Source: Isoetes taiwanensis (lineage: Eukaryota; Streptophyta; Lycopodiopsida; Isoetales; Isoetaceae). Taken from it: 64,000 nucleotides of DNA. Made by a program: the position numbers and the translations under genes. The stretch lies in the NCBI GenBank assembly GCA_021234155.1, contig JAJEKV010000108.1, forward strand, positions 3,240,850 to 3,304,849. The letters are read 5' to 3'. This document shows positions 34,350 through 46,477 of this stretch, piece after piece. Below the pieces are notes generated by a model. That model did no database searches, was not told the DNA's origin, and was given only the letters and a program-made list of their open reading frames with translations. Numbering within the stretch: the stretch's first letter is position 1; every line of letters starts with the position of its first letter.

Positions 34350-35288
34350 CTTGAAGAACTTAAAGCCGACACCCCCTTCCCCAAATCGAACCAGTCGACT
34401 TTGGCGCAGCCTTTCTCACCGTGAGGGGAGGCCGACCCCGGAGATGGACCTCGAAAAGGTTGTCGAGGCAGCCTTTCCTATCAACGCTCCTCTGGGAGGG
34501 CAAATGCCAATTTCCCCCCCTCTGGGAACTCAATTTTCCTATCCGACCGTTGAATCCATCATTCAAGTAACCTACTTTGAGCAGGCTCAAGAAAATCCAA
34601 GATCCGTCCGGGAGAACTTATCAAACCACGAAGCGTCCTGCGGGTTGACCGCGTAGAAAACCAAGTGTTTTGTCGTCGGCAAGCACAAAGGCTCGAATGG
34701 AGATTCGACTTCACCATGTCGTCCGTAATGGCGAAATTACCCCAGGGACCAAGTTATATGGTCATTTTTGGCAATGAAAGAAACACGAACCCTCTACATA
34801 GCGGTATTCCGCAGCCACCTCCTAGGCCAATTGACTACGAACGTATTGGACGTGAGCTACTTTTGTGCTTCTTGGAGAAGGGGCAGTCTTCTGCCCACGA
34901 AACTTGGTCCCCAGGGTAAAGTCGACATTTTGAATCCATTGGCGTAGTCGGGCTCACGCTTTGGAGTGAGAGAGTTGCCCGCCCGTGGCCAGGGGCCTTC
35001 GGGAGAGGACCTTTGGGGCGAACTGCTTCCGGAAGGTTTTAAGGGTCCGTCTTCTGGCATCAACACCCTCCCTCTACATAATGACATTGTGCAAGATCCT
35101 GGTGGAATCTGACTAGGATACGGCCTCCAAATGTAAACCCCGTCCGCTGCTAGGTTATTGAAAGGTTCGCGTTATGGAGGTCGAGTTTTAGTCGGTTGCA
35201 CTTGGGACATGGTCGAGAAGTTGCAGTTGAAAATGTGAACCAATAGGAACTGAGGGAATGGGGTTTGGATTTATCCTCCTCCCAGTGT
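34350..35288. repeat. Single satellite-like unit
   Basis: One diverged copy of the 0.81-kb unit (GGGAGGGCAAATGCCAA, CAAGTGTTTTGTCGTCGGC, CCCAGGGACCAAGTTATA, AACGTAAACCCC). It has about 100 bp of extra left sequence (GAGGGGAGGCCGACCCCG) resembling the GTGAGGCGAGCC region of the 1.11-kb units. Its right end runs into the palindrome. Confidence 0.82.
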
Positions 35289-35663
35289 AGCAATTAGAAG
35301 TCAAGAGCACCTTTTACAGTATCAAAATTGTTTGGGATCATTCGGTATGACCAATAGATCCAAACTCTGTTATTTCAAAATCCATGGCTCGCAAGATGTG
35401 TTTAGCAAAGGTGCACCTAGCTATCCAATAAAACGACCACATTTGGCCTCCGAAACGTAAACCCTACAATAACCTAGCAACACACAGGGTTTACGTTTCG
35501 GAGGCCAAAACGTGGTCGTTTTCTTGGATAGCTAGGTGCACCTTTGATAAACACACATGCGGAGCCATGGCAACTGAAATAACAGAGTTTGGATCTATTG
35601 GCCATCCCGAATGATCCCAAACAATTTTGCTACTGCAAAAGGCGCTCTTGACTTCTAATTGCA
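35289..35663. repeat. 375-bp near-perfect palindrome
   Basis: Arms 35289-35465 and 35486-35663 are inverted copies with a 20-bp spacer. The centre is ACGTAAACCCT ... AGGGTTTACGT, which is also the inverted pair inside each 0.81-kb unit. The outer parts (AATTAGAAGTCAAGAGC) resemble the GCTTAGAAGTCAAGGCCCGC block of the 1.11-kb units. The palindrome therefore appears to be derived from the satellite rather than from a separate element. Confidence 0.88.
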
Positions 35664-35682
35664 AAAGGTCATCATGCCCACA

Positions 35683-35945
35683 TGGCATGTTTGAGCCACC
35701 TTGGCATGTTTGAGCCTAGGTGGCATGTTGGAGCCCACATGGCATGTTTGAGCCACCTTGGCATGTTAGGGCCTAGGTGGTATGTTTGAGCCACCTTGGC
35801 ATGTTTCAGCCTAGGTGGCATGTTTGAGCCACCTTGGCATGTTGGAGCCTAGGTGGCATGTTGGACCTCGATGGCACGCTTGAGCCACCTGACATGTTTG
35901 AGTTTTGGCATGTTTGAGCCTAAGGCGGCATGTTGGTGCCTAGGG
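35683..35945 (+). repeat. 19-bp minisatellite, plus orientation
   Basis: About 14 units, variants A and B nearly alternating (GCCTAGGTGGCA, GCCACCTTGGCA). It meets the opposite-orientation array at about 35946 within a GCCTAGGGGGCTC junction. Confidence 0.9.
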
Positions 35946-37131
35946 GGCTCAAGCATGCCAAGGTGGCTCAAACATGCCAAGGTGGCTCAAACATGTCACC
36001 ACTGGGGTTTTTCAATGGCATTCTTGGCAATGGTTCTAAAAAAGAAAGATGGCTTGCCATTTGTAGGGACCGGATAAATGCGTGTAGCTACGCGGGGCCC
36101 CAACATGCCAAGGTGGCTCAAGCATGCCACCTAGGCTCCAACATGCCAAGGTGGCTCAAACATGCCATGTGGGCTCCAACATGCCACCTAGGTCTCCAAC
36201 ATGCCAAGGTGGCTCAAACATGCCACCTAAGCTTCAACATGCCACCTTGGCTCAAACATGCCACCTACCTAGGCTCCAACATGCCAAGGTGGCTCAAACA
36301 TGCCACCTAGGGCTCCAACAAGCCACCTTCAAAACATGCCAAGGTGGCGCAAACATGCCAAGATGGCTCAAACATGCCACGCTGGCTCCAACATGCCACT
36401 TAGGCTCCAACATGCCAAGTTGGCTCAAACATGCCACAGGGCTCCAACATGCCAAGGTGGTCAAACATGCCATGCGGGCTCCAACATGCCACCTAGGCTC
36501 CAACATGCCAAGGTGGCTCAAACATACCACCCAGGCCGTAACATGTCAAGGTGGCTCAACATGCCATGTGGGATCCAACATGCCACCTAGGCTCCAACAT
36601 GCCAAGGTGGGCCAAACATGCCACGCGGGTTTCCTCGACATGCCACCTAGGCTCCAACATGCCAAGGTGGTTCAAACATGCCACTTGGCTCAAACATGCC
36701 AAGGTGGCTCAAACATGCCACGCTGGGCTCAAACATGCCAAGGTGGCTCAAACATGCCACGGGCCCCAACATGCCACCTAGGCTCCAACATGCCAAGGTG
36801 GCTCAAGCATGCTACCTAGGCTCCAACATGCCAAGGTGGCTCAAACATGCCACCTAGGTTTTCACATGCCACCTTGGCTCAAACATGCCAAGGTGGTGCA
36901 AACATGCCAAGATGGCTCAAACATGCCACGCTGGAAAGCTCCAACATGCCACCTAGGCTCCAACATGCCAAGGTGGCTCAAACATGCCAAGGTGGGTCCA
37001 ACATGCCAAGGTGGTTCCAACAAGTTACCTTAGCTCAAACATGCCAAGGTGGCAAACAAGCCAAGATGGCTCAAACATGCCATGGGGCTCAACATGCCAT
37101 AGGCTCCAACATGCCAAGGTGCATCAAACAT
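35946..37131 (-). repeat. 19-bp minisatellite, minus orientation, longest block
   Basis: About 58 units in reverse-complement orientation, interrupted by a roughly 80-bp non-repeat insert at about 36005-36090. Alternation of A and B variants is regular over long stretches (38-bp higher-order unit). Frames of up to 231 residues here are repeat artefacts. Confidence 0.9.
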
Positions 37132-37445
37132 GTCTAGGTGGCATGTTTGATCCATCTTGGCATGTTGGAGCCCACATGGCATGTTGGAGCCACATGGTGG
37201 TTTGAGCCACCTTGGCATTTTGAGCCTAGGTGGCATGTTTGGGCCACCTTGGCATGTTTGAGCCTAGGTGGTGCATGTTTGAGCCACCTTGGCATGTTTG
37301 AGCCAAGTGGCATGTTTGAAGCCCTCGCAGATGTTTGAGCCACCTTGGCATGTTGGAGCCTAGGTGGCATGTTGGAGCCCATGTGGTATGTTTGAGCCAC
37401 CTTGGCATGTTTGAGCCTAGGTGGCATGTTGGTGCCTAGGTGGCT
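37132..37445 (+). repeat. 19-bp minisatellite, plus orientation
   Basis: About 16 units, returning to plus orientation after a switch inside CATGTCTAGGTGGCATG. The array stops at GGTGGCTATTAAGGCC. Confidence 0.9.
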
Positions 37446-38256
37446 ATTAAGGCCAAAAATTCTACCATTTTGTTTGTATAACAAAATTTCGCTTTCTTAC
37501 CGAGTTCAAACTTGGAACCTTACTACATTGAGAGGGATAAAGCACCACCAGGCCCAACTTGCTTCTTCATGTATTCATCTGAAAGGCGCATTTTCATGAC
37601 CATTCTCTGTTCTTCTACCAATGAGCATCCAACCTTATGTAAATCCTCAATTGTTTGTTAAAGAATGCAAAGAAGTTGATAAATAAATAATCTTATCTAG
37701 TAATTTTTCTAAAATAATCCCATCGGTATGTTTTATGTTGTTTTTCTGTTTCTGCTGTTAGAAAATTAAAGTACACGGTACAATTCAAAGTATTCAACAC
37801 GATAAAAAGAGTTGGCCAAAAGGTGCAATGAACTCGCAAATTTTCGCTTTATAGTTTTTTCAAAAGAGTTTCACCCATGACTTCAGGATCGCCTATAGAT
37901 TCTTAAATTTGAGTTAATGCACTTATGAGCCTAATGACTTTGAGATCCTACAGGGATTGCTGGGAGATTTTTCCAATTTCAACGAGTTGTCCCCAAAATT
38001 TTTCGGGCACTCATTGAGAATTAAAAATAAGGACTTTTGAGCTTATATGACCGTAAAGATGGCAATAACGACATCCCAAAATTTTTGGCTATGGCCACAT
38101 GGCTTGAACGTAGCAGAACCCATATGGAAAATCCCCTGCCAAAGTAGTTCAAAATTGAAGATAAATTATATGGATGAAAAAAATGCCTCATCAAAGGTTA
38201 AGAACAACGGTCCAGATTTAAGGTGATATAAACGGCTCGATGGTGATCCCGGTGCT
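37446..38256. other. Intergenic, no gene seen
   Basis: AT-rich DNA without coding support or a repeat partner in the window. Confidence 0.5.
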
Positions 38257-38337
38257 TTGCTCCTATTGGTCGGCCTACTTTCCCCGCTTTCCTACTCCAT
38301 ACTCCATGCTTCCAAATTAGAAAGGGGAGAGCCGCCC

Positions 38338-38475
38338 GCCCTGCTTCACGGCTATGGCGCCCCCCTGCTTCATGGCCTTTCTACAGGTGATGCCGCCCTG
38401 CTTCACGGCTATGGCGCTGCCCTGCTTCACAGCCTCCCTACGGCTATGGCCCTGCCCTGCTTCACAACCTCCCTA
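38338..38475 (+). repeat. Short tandem repeat, GC-rich
   Basis: About six imperfect units containing CCTGCTTCACGGCTATGGCG or shortened forms. It produces a 73-residue frame (38257-38478) with LLHGYG repeats, which I do not regard as a gene. Confidence 0.7.
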
Positions 38476-38589
38476 TAGTTGACAACGAGCATTTCTGAAA
38501 GCTATTGCACATATTTGTTCACTCCTTTGCTATGGATTTTAAGAAGGTATCTGAAAGCATTGATCATAACTTCAATACAGAATCAAAGC

Positions 38590-38976
38590 CTAAGGGAAGA
38601 TGTTGGCGCTAGGGCAAAAGGGCCATCTCAAATGCCTCTCTTGAAAGTCAAGCTTCACATAATAAATTAGATGATCTCTGGAGGAGCCGACCATGCAGAT
38701 GGCTCATTGAAGGGATTGTCTCCTCTCAAACAGAGTATCAGGCTTTTCGCTTTGGGAAGCAAGCACAAGCAACTTTCTACAGATTCAGGCTTAAAAAGCT
38801 TGCATATGCAGAAGGGAATGTCCCGATAAAGGCCAGAGATTCTTTAAATCTTGGTAAGCATCTTTATTTGCTGATACAGCTCTACAGATTCAGGCCTTAA
38901 ACAGCTTGCATATGTAGAAGAGGATGTGCAGATGAATGCCATAGATTCTTTAAACTTTGGTAAGCATTTTTATTAA
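38590..38976 (+). pseudogene. Unknown gene fragment with a duplicated exon end
   Basis: A frame reads LWRSRPCRWLIEGIVSSQTE, YQAFRFGKQAQATFYRF and KKLAYAEGNVPIKARDSLNL, then a GTAAGC donor at 38854. A second copy of the last about 95 bp follows (38880-38976) with its own GTAAGC donor at 38960. The second copy has a stop in the corresponding frame. Upstream a frame shift separates an NQSLREDVGARAKG piece that follows an acceptor (TTCAATACAG). The amino-acid composition looks like a real exon. I do not recognise the family. Confidence 0.4.
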
Positions 38977-41187
38977 GTAAGTTAATAGAAATTTAGTTAG
39001 CAAATGATAATATTTTCAGTGGCCTGTCTTTGTTTTGTAGGAACAAGTGTTAGAATAGTGTTTTGAAAAAGTAGAGATGAAAGGACAGACCCATATTCTG
39101 CTTGCTTGGTCCCATGTTCCAATGGGGATGTGCTTACAAGCCTGGATGTTCGATGCTGATTTGCTTACAAGCCCAAAAGCAGGTAGAGTCATTCATGTTT
39201 TTCTTTCTTTTGCATTTTGCTTCGTTTGGAAGCTTGGTTTGTAAGCACGGTACAGGTATAAACGTGAAGAGTTAGCAGGTAAAAATCATTGATCTTGTTT
39301 CATTTTTTAATGATCTAGGCATTTTTCGAACATAATTGTTTTTTTCTTATGCAGATCCTTAAGTAGGCTGGAAAGTAATGGATCCCATGATGCAGAGGAT
39401 CCGTTTATATTCTACATTAAGCAAAAATAAATGGTCACGAAAAGTATCTCTCAAGAACTAACAAAAGTTTAGAATTGAAAATCGAACAAAGATCCCAATC
39501 TTTCGGGATCGTAATGTATTTTCTGCTTTATATATTATATAAAAAACTATGTATTCCATGAATTTATAAGGCTTAAGTGGCATGTTGGTTACTTGTATCT
39601 AATAGTTGACAATTAAAAAAATTTGAAACCACTTACACAATAAGAATCTACTCTAACCTACAGGAACCTCCAACCAGCTTGTAAGTAACTAGCTTGTAAT
39701 TATATGGTGTTTAATAAACTTCTATTTATATGTTGTTTAGAAAACCAAAATTTGGAAGGCATGTTTTTTTTTATTTAAATGTAAGCCACGTGTCAGTATA
39801 TGATTGGTTAAAATAATAGCATTTTTTATTTTAAAAAATGCCACGTGTCGATATTTAACTGGTCAAAATATGCATTAGAAACAACACTTAGATTTTTCGA
39901 TGTGTTATAATCGTGCTTTTCTATATGTCCTTATTTTAGAAAAACAATAGTTAGGAGCATTAAAAGCAATAGCTGGATTTAAGTAACACATGTGGTATTT
40001 CATTAAATAACATGTATATTTTTATAAAACCATCTTACTTTGACGTTGTAATTTTATATTTCACGTGTAGTAATATCTAAACCTGAAGCAAAACAATTCA
40101 TGGTTTCGCTAAAAACTACAAGTAGATAAAAAAAACACACACACATAGAAAAGGGAAAAAGAACGGTCTTTTATCACTTTTCCACGAAAGTACTAATATT
40201 CAAACCTATATGTGTTTTTGAAGACAAACAACGCTGTGGGTCCTCCAAAAACAACAAATACAAGAAAAACCACACGCTGACAAAAGTTCGAAAAACAATA
40301 GTGAAAAAAAAGGACACGCTGACCAAAAACAAAAGTTGTCGAAAACCACGCTGGAATGTTTTTGCAAAACCACTGCCTCTTTGTGCAAATCCGATAAACG
40401 GGCCACTGGTTGGAACTAGAAAATCAGATCAGTGCATTATGAGCTTAAGAAAACAAGACAAAAGTGCAAATAGCCCTACATCAAAGGAATATGTTTACAT
40501 AAGTAACTAGAAGAAGCATACAACAGTTAGAATTATTGGTTAAAAACTTGCCACACACCATTATAGTGGTGTTGTGATAACATTATAAAAAGGAAATACT
40601 CATAATTGAATGCCAAACCTATAGTTGCTATAGAATTTTAGGTTGTCGCTCATAAGAGAGCGCATGCACGGTCCATAAATGCAAGAAAATGCTGTTCTCC
40701 TAGTTCTCAAACTCCACATATTACGAAGCTTTCCTCAGTGTATATACAAAAACACAGCCAAACTCCTATAGGAGGCAACAGTTGGGTACTTTTCTGCAAT
40801 GCATGGAAGCCTGGTGAATGTCACTGTTAAGCAACCTCAACTTATCGAGGAAAATCCTCTGAAATATATGAAATCAATCTCACACGACTATCCACTGTTT
40901 TTCTGTGCACTGCAAAGCATTCACTAAATAAGATATAGATTCTGCCACTTTTGCAGCACAACTATATCTTCCAATTTTTGTCAAATAAAGCAGAATCCTA
41001 AAAGTGAGCAGATTCTGGGATTCTATACATTGTGTTATATATAGCTAATTAAATTTGGTATCACATGAAAATGTGAGTGTACATCTGAAATTGGACACTT
41101 TCACTTCATTCTATCCACGATAGGGTAGAATAGCCTGGACAAGTGGTTCAGTCATAACATATCCAAAGCAAAACCAAATCCACATTT
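38977..41187. other. Long AT-rich stretch, no gene seen
   Basis: No supported gene. Low-complexity AT DNA with short frames only; an ACGTGT motif pair (GCCACGTGTCAGTATATGAT / GCCACGTGTCGATATTTAAC) repeats near 39785 and 39840. Confidence 0.5.
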
Positions 41188-42113
41188 CACAAGTGTTCAC
41201 TACTGCTGTTGAGGCTGATCTGATTAGGGGTCTACCTATGGAGATTGGCTCTCAAGAAATTATTAATCAGTATGCAGATGATAGCTTTCTATTCTTGACA
41301 ACAGAAGATGATAATCTCCAAAATGCAAAGCTTCTGCTTGACACATTTTCCTTAGCAATGCAAAATGGACTCTAGATGATGAAGTTCCACCATGTGTTCT
41401 TGCCTATCCCTGGAAGGTGTGGCCTCACGGGAAGGCAACCAAGCCTCTTGGTATCCCTGTGGGTATTCATGTCTCGATTTTTGATGCTTGGGATGTCATA
41501 ATAGAGGGGTTGCAGAGGCACCTTTTTTGGTGGGATACTGCTAAAACTCTATGCATGAAGGGTAACAATTGCTAAGAATTTCTTGAGCAACACATATGTC
41601 TATATGGCTTTTGCCATTCTTGCTTTCGAATCAAAGTTTCTGGAGATTGTGGGTATTATCAGAAACTTTATTTGGGGTGGAAATGAAGCAGAGGCTATGG
41701 TAAAGATTGCATGGACTAAGTGTATAAAACCTAAGTTTGCTGGAGGTTTGGGCATGATTGATATCCATTTGCAAAGTAAGGTTACGATCTCAAAATTCAT
41801 TTGGAGGCTTCTCCTGGATAAGGATGATTCTCCTAGGTTACGATTTATTGCACAAAGATTACTCACTTTATTCCTTTTGATAAAGTCACACTTAAATCAG
41901 TTCTTTCATGGGGTCTATTCTATGAGTTGCGGCCTTATCATAATGCTTCTCCAGTTTTAAAGGGATTGTTAGATTCTGGGCACACAGTCAAAACATTATT
42001 TCACACCAGTCCAACTGCTTGTACTCAGTTGAATGCACCTTATTGGTGGATCCCCTTGGCAGACAATGCACCACTTTGCTTTATAGTGCATTTATTAACT
42101 CAACGAGGTTAGA
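41188..42113 (+). mobile_element. LINE ORF2 fragment, reverse transcriptase part
   Basis: Plus-strand frames read FTTAVEADLIRGLPMEIG and INQYADDSFLFL, the second holding the F/Y-A-D-D active-site motif of non-LTR reverse transcriptases, then NFIWGGNEAEAMVKIAWTKC and GGLGMIDIHLQSKVTISKF, the usual thumb and connection signature of plant LINEs. Stops and frame changes near 41375 and 41575 break it. The protein sense ends at about 42113, where opposite-strand LINE sequence begins. Confidence 0.8.
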
Positions 42114-43900
42114 AATTGGTAGGAATTTTAACAATTGCAGCATGTTATGACTCAAGCCAGCTGCTGTCATGGGAGGCATTTCAGTTAAAGTTTTTGTTGT
42201 GGCGATGAAATAGAGCGACAAAAATGTTACTAGCAAAGTAGCTGCACAAGTATTAAAGTATCCTCTATTGGGTCTTGCATAAGCTCTGCCAGCTCCTGTC
42301 CAACCATTACACCACGTGAAAGACTGATCACCATCAATCCCTAAGCTGGCAATCGTGTAAAAGGCATAATCATTATTCCCGCTCGAACCCTTGCACCACT
42401 TCACAACCTCGGCCACTTCTATCTCTTTCCAACTCGACCATATTGAAGTCTCCAACCAGTAACCATGCAACATTCTGCCCAAGATGAAGAATTTTACTCC
42501 TATAGTTGCCCACAAAGCACCATGCTGGCGAGGTCTATTATAAGCATAGACATTTATCAAACCCCATTCTTGGCCCTTATCTTTCCACTTGATTATTATC
42601 CAAACCTATCTGTTTGAATAAAAGTGACATCGACAGAGGACTTCCAAGCCGTAAGCAAACCAGCCTTAGATGCATCCACAGTGGACACCTAGACATTATA
42701 GTCACGTTCAAACATATTAGCTACTTTATGTACATCACCTCGACGGCATTTATGCTCTTGAAGGCAACAAAAGGTAGTAGAAAACTTAGACAGGTAAAGA
42801 GATAACCTGCTCCTATTACTTGGGGAAGAAGCCACTCTCCTCACATTCCAAGACAAAAGGTTCATGTGCCTTAACTATTATGTTCCACCTCCATACCAAT
42901 AGAGTCAGCATCAACCATGTCCATCTCGCATGATTTTGAAGGGAGGTCAGCCCATCTCGTCCTGGAAATTGGCAAGGGGAGAGCCTCCTCTCTATTCCAC
43001 CCTTCCATTGTTTTGTTTAGCATTTGGTGAGGGAGAGCCTCCTACCTATCCCCTCCCCTCTCCCCTTCCAAAACATTATTTTGCTGGGTACCTAGCAAGG
43101 GAGAGCTTCCTGTCTTCTCCACCCTTCCATGCAAAGTTTCAGACTCATTCATGACATTGGAGGCATGTTGACTAGCCTATTTGCATGCAACTCTTTTCCA
43201 ATTCACATTTTGCCATCCCTCTTGGGCGTTTTCATGATGCAACACTTTCTTGCCGCTCTTGCATCTCCTGGATCTTCTGTAATTTGACCCTAACATCCTC
43301 ATCAAAAGTGGGAGTATGCACAATCTTCTGTGGGATAGAGGTTTTAGCAGCGATAGCAACAACAGAGGTATCAGAGCATTGGCAGAAGGGACAACAAAAG
43401 GTAAAAGGGACACAACAAAGGTAGGAGGCACATAGGAAGAAGGGACCGTTGCATGGCGATCTCTCTTGCCACGAAAATTTGCAAATAGAGCAAGTTGAGG
43501 AAACAAGTCAACAAGCTGAGGACCATTGAGCAATTGCAAGGCATACTTCAAAAAGATAGGGCCACTTTTCACAACCGTACAATCAGGAAGACCATGACCA
43601 GAAGGAAGAGAGACATAAATTTTAGCTCCATCAACAATAGAATGAGCCAAATGAGTACCCAGACCATAGCAATATTGATAAGAAACTCCAGCACCAAGAG
43701 ATCAGGAGGAAGATTAGGAATAGAAACCCAACATGGCATCTTAAGAGCATGAGCCGTACTAGGAGAAAATCCAGGCGAGAAGGGCTGATACAAAATTTGA
43801 TCACTCCATATTGGATCCACACTACGTGCCACTAGTTGCTCAATAGCAGCAGCATTATAAAAAACAATCAAGAAGAACTTTCTATCCAACCCCACAAACG
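42114..43900 (-). mobile_element. LINE ORF1 and endonuclease, opposite orientation
   Basis: On the minus strand, 43895-43569 reads KFFLIVFYNAAAIEQLVARS, DPIWSDQILYQPFSPGFSPS and PCWVSIPNLPPDLL, typical of the DUF4283-like ORF1 of plant LINEs. 43650-43177 continues it in another frame. After a linker with three GGGAGAGC(C/T)TCC repeats (42975-43110), 42560-42114 reads LINVYAYNRPRQHGALW and FTWCNGWTGAGRAYARPNRG, the endonuclease domain end. So ORF1 and endonuclease run toward the RT piece of opposite sense at 42113. Confidence 0.78.
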
Positions 43901-43911
43901 AGGAACTTTAT

Positions 43912-44040
43912 GTGCGGTGTAGATCAAGGAATAAAGGGTGCATATGCCTATCCAACAGCTCTCGCTGCCCTACGTCACCCCCCGTGTGAATATGCACCCA
44001 AACCAAAGGGGGTTTTCAGGGGGAATTTAATTATAATTGT
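43912..44040. mobile_element. One-ended fragment of the small foldback family
   Basis: Matches the right part of 29351-29809 (CCAACAGCTCTCG, CCCCCCGTGTGAATATGCAC, CCAAACCAAAGGGGG) but stops near AATTTAATTATA, before the outer arm. It lies at the upstream edge of the minus-strand LINE piece. Confidence 0.7.
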
Positions 44041-46477
44041 GAAGGTTATGGTTTGTATTATTCATATTTCTAAAAGAAAAAGATCGACATATAATAAGAA
44101 CATAAATTTTGTGCTATAATCACATTCTTAAGGTTTTCTATTGCATAAAAAAGGAAAGGATAGTGGTTGGACCATATCCTAAGGCAGATAAAACTCGGAT
44201 ATACACATATTGCCACAAATGAACATCATATGCCATAATTCCACATTCCGCGCTATAAATAATGTTCTTATGTAGTCATGTGGCAAGATATTTGCAATGA
44301 AAAATAAATTCTATAATCCACATTCTATGCTACAAAAAATGTTGGTATGGACTTGGAGTTCTTTTTATGAAGTCATGCACAACACCGAAATGCCGAGGAA
44401 GGAATATCTAACATTCTTTATAAAGAACATAACATCTGGATAAAGGACATGACATCACTTTCACCACTTTGGTTATTGCTAGGCTAGATTTCTATTTTTA
44501 AGAATAGGATTCATGTGGAGTTCCTCTCTTCTATACCGGTCCCAACTAACAAACTAGCATATGAGATCTTAAAACTCCAACTATGAAACTAGCACACAAG
44601 ATTTTAAAAATGAGAAAGTTGAAGCACATGTATATATAACCAGCAAAAGGTATTCCTTATTTTACAACCTTGTGGTGAATTGGATTTCTAACAAGGAGCG
44701 TGTAAACTTTCTTTCTTCCTCCTTGTAAACTTTCTTTCTTCCTCCTCGGCTTTCTTTTTTGCTTCCTGCATCATGAGATTGATTGAGAAATTAAAAGTAT
44801 TCTTTCATTTTTTCTAGAAACAAAAAGCTTTTAATATGGCATTGCACATGAGGAATGGGAGAAACAAGCTTGCAAGTATGACAAGAACACTAATAAAACT
44901 CAAGGCATACTGAGAAACCTGGTAATAAGGGCGTATGCATGGTGAAAATAAAAAACTCAATGCAAACAAATGCTTACTTCACGATCGCAATATCTAGCAT
45001 AACCCATGAATTCTGTAGACTTCTAGAATGCCGCAGCATTAAGAATATCCCCGTAAACCGAAGTTGTAAATCGTCCGGCCCCATAGAAGCAAAGGAAAAA
45101 TGAGAGTTTTTCTACTTATGTAAAAGCCTTCTCATTTGACGCTAGTACATAAATCCCTGGCCTCTTGCATCACAGTTTACCTTTTGCTCGTTCAAGCCCC
45201 ATCATGAGGTCGAAAGTGCCATAAGGCCTCGGAGCAGGGCCCTCAGAGGGTTTAAAAGCAATAGAAATTAATTACCAAGAAGCCAAATCAAACTGATGGG
45301 AGCCGATGCCCCCGTGATTTGCCCAAAAGAGGCCAACATTTTGAGGTAGAAGAAGCGTAAGAGCTCCTAAGCCGCGGTAATAATTCATCCAATTTTTTAA
45401 TATCGCACATGCCGCATTGCACAAGTGTTCCCGCGTGCGTGAATCAAATTAAGGTCGTTTTGAGAAGCTAGGACTTACGAGGGTTGTTCAATACGCCGGC
45501 GGGAAGCCATATCTACTTAGTAGGATTTTCTCCGTAGATTCATTCAATACTAATCTTTGGCCAAGTCGAGATTTACCCCTTGCAATATCACCGCCATGCT
45601 CTCATACCGCACCTACCAATCAATAATAATGCCCACACAAAATAACCGAAAAAAAAAGCGATCCGCATTAGGAAAATGAGAAAACCCCACATGCCCATAT
45701 GTGGGATAGCTCGGGTTCAAGTTCATATGGAGCTCGATATAAATTTCTCACCAATTAACACAAAATGCATTGCGGAAAGGAGGCTTTAAACAGCCAAGTA
45801 GAATGTCGATCCGCCTACCCGATGCAAATGGAGCAACCGAGGTGACAAATGCCGAGGCCACGAAGAGAGTGCAACAAGGGCAACGATGATCCTGAGCTTG
45901 AACAGCCGCTATAGGAGATCTAAATGTGGTCAGAATCACCGAGAGCAAAGAACTGAAGAGCTGGAGCCGAAGACCCAACAAGAGAAGCCTCTTTGATTCC
46001 CGCTTTACCCCTACCGACCAAGCAAGCAACCAAAAAAGAAAAGGGGCCCATACGGATTTATCACCGTAACCCGCACCACAAACCGTTGACTTTGTTTCCC
46101 CTTGTAAATGCATGGGGGACTGTTGTTCCCCGTGTTGGCCAGAGTGCAAAGATCGGCAAGCTGGAAGAGCAAAAGAATGGAAACCCTAGAATACATGAGC
46201 TCGTCATCTGCATGTTGGCTTTTGATTTTAAAAAACAATTACATGGGCTATGGAAATAGGGTGTTTATTGTGAGCCCTTGATTAAGGACTCACGACTCCA
46301 TCTTGGCCATTAACATAACATGATGGCACAAACATGGGTCTAAACCATTACAAATATATAATGTTGTGTAATGGACCGCACCCTAAATTGGACGGTCGAG
46401 GATTTGATTGACCAATGGTGGAGATGATGTGTGCGTGTCTTCAACTAAAATTTCATCTTGACTATGGCTTCAATATG
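44041..46477. other. Long stretch without a supported gene
   Basis: AT-rich to about 45000, then a more balanced part (45050-46260) where a 133-residue minus-strand frame (45748-46149) has no motif. A short direct repeat GTAAACTTTCTTTCTTCCTC occurs twice at about 44701 and 44726. Confidence 0.45.

Noticed and set aside
30793-37445. CRISPR-like regular short repeats
   Set aside because: The 19-bp units are directly contiguous without unique spacers, and the DNA is plant nuclear.
30769-37484. Many frames of 60-231 residues with repeated HxGSNMPxWLK-like peptides
   Set aside because: They follow the 19-bp minisatellite; three units make 19 codons, so open frames appear by construction.
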